A program made the position numbers and the translations under genes. This document shows, piece after piece, positions 7,222 through 10,619 of a stretch of DNA of 10,619 nucleotides. The DNA comes from Bacteroidota bacterium (GTDB taxonomy: Bacteria > Bacteroidota > Bacteroidia > SpSt-205 > S141-50): NCBI GenBank assembly GCA_015490695.1, contig WFXK01000244.1, positions 1 through 10,619 on the forward strand, given 5' to 3'. The notes under the pieces are model-generated. The model was not told the DNA's origin. It worked only from the letters and a program-made list of their open reading frames with translations, and made no database searches. Each line of letters begins with the position of its first letter. Within the stretch, counting starts at the first letter, position 1.

Positions 7222-7467
7222 ATGATGCTACTAAGATTATTCTCTTTTATAGTAATTCTAATCTTTGTCATTGTCATCCCTATCGCTATGATTCGCTTCT
7301 ACAACCGTGCTACTTTACTACAAGAGCGTATTAAGCTATTACAACAATCCCATAACAAACAAGCCTTAGCAAATGCCATCTTTGAGTATAACACTTTTTT
7401 AAAAACTTTTCCCAATTCCTTTTTTGGTTTACTTTTGGGATTTGAACCCATAGAAACCGATGAGTAG
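7222..7467 (+). CDS. Miniature LemA-like membrane protein
   Basis: 81 residues. An N-terminal hydrophobic segment (about 6-24) is followed by RFYNRATLLQERI (25-36) and then by AIFEYNTFLKTFP (51-63) and GLLLGFEP (68-75). In LemA proteins (usually about 185-195 residues) a similar TM segment leads to YNxLVxLxExV, then about 100 residues of long helices, then a closing YNxxVxxYNTxIxxFP and a GFE element. Here the first and last parts are recognisable and nearly joined; only about 15 residues separate them. The frame is open and the stop is in a regular 8-nt overlap with the next gene, so it is not an obvious wreck. The function of LemA in this setting is unknown. The start may be ATG 7222 or 7225. 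The LemA link is by motif recall; an unrelated small membrane protein with a chance match is the alternative. Confidence 0.72.
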   Translation: MMLLRLFSFIVILIFVIVIPIAMIRFYNRATLLQERIKLLQQSHNKQALANAIFEYNTFLKTFPNSFFGLLLGFEPIETDE

Positions 7468-8125
7468 CGTTTTTGATATGTTAGGTCCTGTGATGATAGG
7501 TCCAAGCAGTTCCCATACAGCAGGCGTAGTACGCATTGGAAGAGTAGTTCATAAGCTGTTAGGAGAAACCCCAGAAAAAGCTACTATCTATTTTTACAAT
7601 TCTTTTGCTACGACTTACGAAGGGCATGGTAGCGACCGCGCTATTTTAGCAGGATTGATGAATATTAAAACCGATGATCCCCGCATTAAAGAAGCCTTAA
7701 CTTTAGCGCAGAAAGAAGGAATTGCCTATGAATTTATTCCAACCATTAACAACAAATATCATCCGAATTCTGTTCGGGTAATCGCACAGCGTTCTCGTGT
7801 GCAAGTAGAGGTCTTAGGGATTTCAGAAGGGGGCGGTATGATAACGATTGCTGAGGTAGATGGCTTTTATACCCATTTTAATGCCCGACAACAAACCCTT
7901 TTGATTTTAGCACAAGACATTCCTGGCAGCATTGCTTTTATTACAGGTGCCTTAGCCAACGACCGCATCAACATCGCCACCATGACCGTTTCCCGTAAAG
8001 CAAAAAACGATTTAGCCCTTTTGGTCTTAGAAATGGATAATCCACCCCGACCGCTAACCATCGCCTATATAAAAAGCCTATATTGGGTCCACAAAGTCGT
8101 TTACATCCCCGATATAGATTTATGA
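7460..8125 (+). CDS. sdaAB: L-serine ammonia-lyase (dehydratase), iron-sulfur type, beta subunit
   Basis: 221 residues. With the alpha subunit it deaminates L-serine to pyruvate and ammonia using a [4Fe-4S] cluster. The family pattern is clear from the first residues: SVFDMLGPVMIGPSSSHTAG (3-22), then YEGHGSDRA (53-61), HPN (101-103), and GISEGGGMI (120-128). A C-terminal ACT domain (about 146-221, LILAQDIPGSIAFITGALAN and MTVSRKAKNDLALLVLEMD) is the usual amino-acid-sensing part of this subunit. The cluster and most catalytic cysteines belong to the alpha subunit (sdaAA), which is not in this window, so it must be encoded elsewhere. The ATG lies inside the 3' end of the LemA-like gene (8-nt overlap), and its TGA overlaps the start of the lipoprotein gene (ATGA), indicating translational coupling. 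There is no Shine-Dalgarno sequence. Confidence 0.95.
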   Translation: MSSVFDMLGPVMIGPSSSHTAGVVRIGRVVHKLLGETPEKATIYFYNSFATTYEGHGSDRAILAGLMNIKTDDPRIKEALTLAQKEGIAYEFIPTINNKYHPNSVRVIAQRSRVQVEVLGISEGGGMITIAEVDGFYTHFNARQQTLLILAQDIPGSIAFITGALANDRINIATMTVSRKAKNDLALLVLEMDNPPRPLTIAYIKSLYWVHKVVYIPDIDL

Positions 8126-8859
8126 AATGGACTCTTGGACTGCTAACTTGCCTCCTCCTTGTACAATGCCGTCAAAACGGCTGCTTTCTATCCTTCGGAG
8201 AATGGACAAAACGAAGTCAAACCCTAACACCTTTCCATACTATCATTGTGGAAGATGATATTAAAGTCTTCCTCATTCCTGATGAGAAATATTATGCAGA
8301 AATCTATTATGGAAAGAATTTATTACATTTAATTCATCTGCAACAAAATGATAGCATTCTACGAATCCGCAATAAAAGCCGTTGTAAATGGATGCGTAGC
8401 TATAAGAAAAAACCTATTGTCTATTTGCATTGCGGTCCGTTGAAAAAGATTCAAAACTACTCTTCAGAAGCGATTATTGCCGAAGATAGCATTACTGTCC
8501 TTAGGCGTCGTCTGGATATAGAAATTTTTCGTTCTGGAGACGTGATTTTACAAGTTTATGACCCGGAAGACAGTGCTACCGTAGTGGCTTCTTTGTATGA
8601 TACAGGCAATTGTCATATTAAAGGAAATACTCGCATCTTTGTCCCTGTATTGTATTATAGCGGTTCCTGTTACGCCATGGAATTAGAAACAGAGCAAGAT
8701 TGGCCCTTCCATTATGGATTAGGAGATTGTTACATAAAAGCCTCAGTTCTGCTTGGCATCCGCCATCACGGCAAAGGCGATTTATACATAGCAGGAAAAC
8801 CTAAAGAACTCTTTTATATAGACCACAAAGGAGAAGGGAACATTTATTGGCTACGATGA
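8122..8859 (+). CDS. Putative lipoprotein with DUF2807 (head GIN)-like beta pattern
   Basis: 245 residues. The N-terminus MKWTLGLLTCLLLVQC is a lipoprotein-type signal with Cys16 as the probable lipidation site; glutamine at -1 is unusual, so Cys10 or ordinary secretion remain possible. The body resembles the head-GIN/DUF2807 family common in Bacteroidota: an early FHTIIVEDDIKVFLIPD strand pair, then repeated short beta turns, including GDVILQVYD, YDTGNCHIKGN, YSGSCYAME, LGDCYIKA, GKGDLYIAG and GEGNIYW, which fit a right-handed beta-solenoid. Family function is unknown; an envelope adhesin-like or scaffold role is only a guess. The ATG at 8122 is preferred over an in-frame ATG at 8083 inside sdaAB because it starts exactly at the signal peptide and gives an ATGA overlap. 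Its TGA overlaps the WD40 start in the same way. Confidence 0.75.
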   Translation: MKWTLGLLTCLLLVQCRQNGCFLSFGEWTKRSQTLTPFHTIIVEDDIKVFLIPDEKYYAEIYYGKNLLHLIHLQQNDSILRIRNKSRCKWMRSYKKKPIVYLHCGPLKKIQNYSSEAIIAEDSITVLRRRLDIEIFRSGDVILQVYDPEDSATVVASLYDTGNCHIKGNTRIFVPVLYYSGSCYAMELETEQDWPFHYGLGDCYIKASVLLGIRHHGKGDLYIAGKPKELFYIDHKGEGNIYWLR

Positions 8860-9746
8860 AATTACCAGAAATACAGCGTATTCAGGTTTACGAAGGTCAT
8901 CCTGCTGCTGTTTATGCTTTAGCTCCATGGAAAAACATGCAATTTTTTAGTGCTGATGGCAATGGCAACATCGCCCAATGGACATTAACCAACCCCAATG
9001 GAAACATTATTATGAAAATCCCAAATGCCGTTTTTTGTTTAAGGACCATCCCCAAACACGACCTACTATGTGCTCTTAGCGCTTCAGGAGAAATTTTTCT
9101 TTATAATATCGCTAATCGGAAATATCATAGCGTTACTTGCGACTCTACTTTTTTATATCAATGCGCGTTTGTTTCACCTTATTTATATATAAGTGCAGCT
9201 AACGGCAATCTTTATCGGTTAAACATAAAAGACTTAACTTTAGAAATAGCATGGCGTTTTCAAGAGGGGTTACGGGCACTTTTATGGTGGCAGCAATTGC
9301 TATGGATAGGCTCACAAAAAGGAACATTAATTGCTTACAACCCTGCAAACCAACAAGTTATTTTACAAGTGTCTGCTCATCGCTATAGTATTTTTTCTCT
9401 GACACCTTTAAATGCTTCTACTTTACTTACAGGTAGCAGAGATGCTCATCTTTGTTTATGGAAATGGGAGAACAATGAGTTGGTTTTGTTGGAGAAGGTT
9501 CCAGCGCATTATTATACGATTAATGCGATTGTTGTTAGAGAAGGATTTCAGCAATTTTTTACAGCGAGTCGTGATAAAACGATACGGATTTGGAGGTTTC
9601 CGCCTTTGCAGTTACAGCGGGTAATTGATTATCCGAGGCGTGGGGGGCATCAAGCCAGTGTTAATGCATTGTTATGGCTTCATGGTTCTTTGCTCTCTGC
9701 TGGTGATGACAGAAAAATTATCCAGTGGCAGATAGAGGCGATTTGA
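8856..9746 (+). CDS. WD40-repeat protein (seven-blade beta-propeller)
   Basis: 296 residues made almost entirely of WD40-like repeats about 40 residues apart. Blades fall near 14-43 (GHPAAVYALAP...IAQW), 57-83, 98-122, 136-162, 174-203 (AHRYSIFSL...LCLWKW), 217-247 (AHYYTINAI...TIRIWRF) and 265-292 (HQASVNALLW...IIQWQI). The last three are the most regular; blades 2-4 are degenerate. Seven blades would close one propeller. There is no signal peptide or catalytic domain, so a cytoplasmic protein-binding scaffold is likely; partner unknown. I take the ATG at 8856, which forms ATGA with the lipoprotein stop; an in-frame TTG at 8847 is less likely. The stop codon TGA (9744-9746) overlaps the -33 box of the next promoter. 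Confidence 0.9.
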   Translation: MKLPEIQRIQVYEGHPAAVYALAPWKNMQFFSADGNGNIAQWTLTNPNGNIIMKIPNAVFCLRTIPKHDLLCALSASGEIFLYNIANRKYHSVTCDSTFLYQCAFVSPYLYISAANGNLYRLNIKDLTLEIAWRFQEGLRALLWWQQLLWIGSQKGTLIAYNPANQQVILQVSAHRYSIFSLTPLNASTLLTGSRDAHLCLWKWENNELVLLEKVPAHYYTINAIVVREGFQQFFTASRDKTIRIWRFPPLQLQRVIDYPRRGGHQASVNALLWLHGSLLSAGDDRKIIQWQIEAI

Positions 9747-9772
9747 GTTTTATTAGGGATTTATTAACTTTG
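9742..9772 (+). promoter_or_regulatory. Bacteroidota-type promoter for tRNA-Leu (and thiolase)
   Basis: TTTG (9742-9745) and TAACTTTG (9765-9772) are separated by 19 nt, matching the full Bacteroidota consensus TTTG, 19-21 nt, TAnnTTTG. A start about 7 nt after the -7 box falls at about 9779, next to the first base of tRNA-Leu at 9780. The -33 box lies across the last codon and TGA stop of the WD40 gene. Confidence 0.8.
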
Positions 9773-9779
9773 CTGCGGC

Positions 9780-9861
9780 GCCCGGGTGGCGGAATTGGTA
9801 GACGCGCTGGTCTCAAAAACCAGTGGGGCAACCCGTGCCGGTTCGAGTCCGGCCCCGGGCA
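9780..9861 (+). tRNA. tRNA-Leu (anticodon CAA)
   Basis: 82 nt, a class II tRNA. The acceptor strands GCCCGGG (9780-9786) and CCCGGGC (9854-9860) pair perfectly, with discriminator A at 9861. The anticodon stem CTGGT/ACCAG encloses CTCAAAA, giving anticodon CAA (9814-9816), which reads the leucine codon TTG. A long variable arm (GGGGCAACCC type) precedes the T-arm with GTTCGAGTCC. The 3' CCA is not encoded: after the discriminator the sequence is CAAA, so CCA must be added enzymatically. The gene sits directly behind its own promoter and 9 nt before the thiolase ATG. Confidence 0.97.
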
Positions 9862-9870
9862 CAAAAAAAC

Positions 9871-10619
9871 ATGGAAAGTGCTTACATCGTTGATGCTGTT
9901 CGTACTCCCATAGGGCGGTACGGAGGGGTGTTAAGTAGTGTGCGTCCCGACGATTTATTAGCACACGTTGTAAAAGCGCTGTTAGAACGAAACCCTTCCT
10001 TAGACCCCTACGCTATAGAAGAAGTTATTGCAGGTGCAGCAAACCAAGCAGGCGAAGACAATAGAAACGTTGCTCGGATGGCAGCCCTGTTAGCAGACCT
10101 TCCTGTTGAGGTCGCAGGTGTCACAGTAAACCGCCTATGTGCCTCAGGGCTACAAGCCGTCATAGATGCCTATAGAGCCATCGCCGTAGGAGAAGGAAAC
10201 GTCTTTATCGCAGGAGGCGAAGAAAGCATGTCCCGAGCCCCCTTCGTCCTCGCTAAAGCCGTTAAAGCCTTCGACAGAAACGCAGAATGCTACGACACCA
10301 CCATCGGATGGCGATTCATTAACCCTAAATTAGCAAAGAAATACTATCCCTTTAGCATGGGCGAAACCGCAGAAAACGTCGCAGAACGCTATAACATCAC
10401 CAGAGAAGAACAAGATTTATTTGCTTATCAATCCCAAATGCGCTATAAAGCCGCTTTTGAACAAGGAAAATTCAAAGATGAAATTGTTCCTGTTGAAGTA
10501 CCTCAAAGAAAAGCCCCACCGATTATATGCGATAAAGACGAGCATCCAAGACCCGATACAACCTTAGAAAAATTAGCTAAATTAAAACCTGTGTTCAAAG
10601 AAAATGGTACAGTAACGGC
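9871..10619 (+). CDS. Acetyl-CoA acetyltransferase family; 3-oxoadipyl-CoA thiolase (PcaF/PaaJ)-like, 3' end missing
   Basis: The first 249 residues of a thiolase of about 400. Thiolases cleave 3-oxoacyl-CoA with CoA, or run the reverse condensation. Landmarks are VDAVRTPIGRYGG (7-19), ANQAGEDNRNVARMA (57-71), the nucleophile cysteine in VNRLCASG (Cys90), GGEESMSRAPFV (115-126), DTTIGWRFINP (142-152) and SMGETAENVAERY (162-174). The NQAGEDNRN and TIGWRFINP stretches resemble PcaF/PaaJ, which make succinyl-CoA and acetyl-CoA from 3-oxoadipyl-CoA, but a general beta-oxidation thiolase is possible. The second catalytic His and Cys lie beyond the window edge. The ATG follows tRNA-Leu after only CAAAAAAAC, so there is no Shine-Dalgarno site, and the mRNA probably begins at the tRNA 3' end after processing. 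Gene symbol withheld because the substrate is not proven. Confidence 0.92.
   Translation, partial: MESAYIVDAVRTPIGRYGGVLSSVRPDDLLAHVVKALLERNPSLDPYAIEEVIAGAANQAGEDNRNVARMAALLADLPVEVAGVTVNRLCASGLQAVIDAYRAIAVGEGNVFIAGGEESMSRAPFVLAKAVKAFDRNAECYDTTIGWRFINPKLAKKYYPFSMGETAENVAERYNITREEQDLFAYQSQMRYKAAFEQGKFKDEIVPVEVPQRKAPPIICDKDEHPRPDTTLEKLAKLKPVFKENGTVT

Noticed and set aside
8083..8121. Longer start for the lipoprotein gene (MGPQSRLHPRYRF extension)
   Set aside because: It lies inside sdaAB and would place charged residues before the signal peptide; ATG 8122 gives a proper signal and an ATGA junction.
9725..9913. Plus-strand 62-codon frame with RRPGGGIGRRAGLKN through tRNA-Leu
   Set aside because: It is a sense translation of the tRNA, overlapping the WD40 end and thiolase start in another frame; the same artefact class.
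9764..9964. Minus-strand 66-codon frame containing GAGLEPAR over the tRNA-Leu gene
   Set aside because: This is the well-known false protein obtained by translating the antisense of tRNA-Leu; the conserved residues come from the tRNA, not from a gene.

Overview
The window comes from a compact, AT-leaning genome that looks like a member of the Bacteroidota. Three things support this. Two places carry the bipartite Bacteroidota promoter (TTG or TTTG, about 19-20 nt, then TAnnTTTG). Almost every start codon lacks a Shine-Dalgarno sequence. Several proteins (QueA with its long C-terminal half, the M23 peptidase, the short class V aminotransferase, the PcaF-like thiolase) resemble Bacteroidota forms of their families. 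Genus and species cannot be read from the sequence.

Left part (1-7046, minus strand): one tightly packed gene string, read right to left. It begins at a good promoter at 7016-7046 and runs: solitary beta-class DNA methyltransferase, secreted M23 metallopeptidase, 6-phosphofructokinase (pfkA), QueA (queuosine synthesis), a diacylglycerol/lipid kinase-family protein, a class V aminotransferase, and tRNA-Arg(TCG), which is cut by the left edge. Gaps are 28 nt or less. Four neighbours overlap or abut, and the aminotransferase stop codon touches the first base of the tRNA. The genes share no single pathway, so the string looks like housekeeping genes packed together, with cell-envelope (M23, lipid kinase), glycolysis and tRNA-modification functions.

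Middle (6997-7221): a 225-nt divergent spacer holding the leftward promoter, a 7-bp hairpin followed by a T-run, and a TATCTTTG box only 5 nt before the next rightward gene.

Right part (7222-9746, plus strand): four overlapping genes (8, 4 and 4 nt overlaps). They are a very short LemA-like membrane protein that seems to lack the family's central helical region, the beta subunit of iron-sulfur L-serine dehydratase without its alpha partner, a putative lipoprotein with a DUF2807-like beta pattern, and a seven-blade WD40 protein. A new promoter, whose -33 box overlaps the WD40 stop codon, fires directly into tRNA-Leu(CAA) at 9780-9861. Nine nt later a 3-oxoadipyl-CoA/acetyl-CoA thiolase begins and runs off the right edge.

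No CRISPR array, insertion sequence, phage gene or clear defence island is visible. The most unusual items are the miniature LemA protein, the two tRNA-mRNA junctions, and the translationally coupled lipoprotein-WD40 pair of unknown role.
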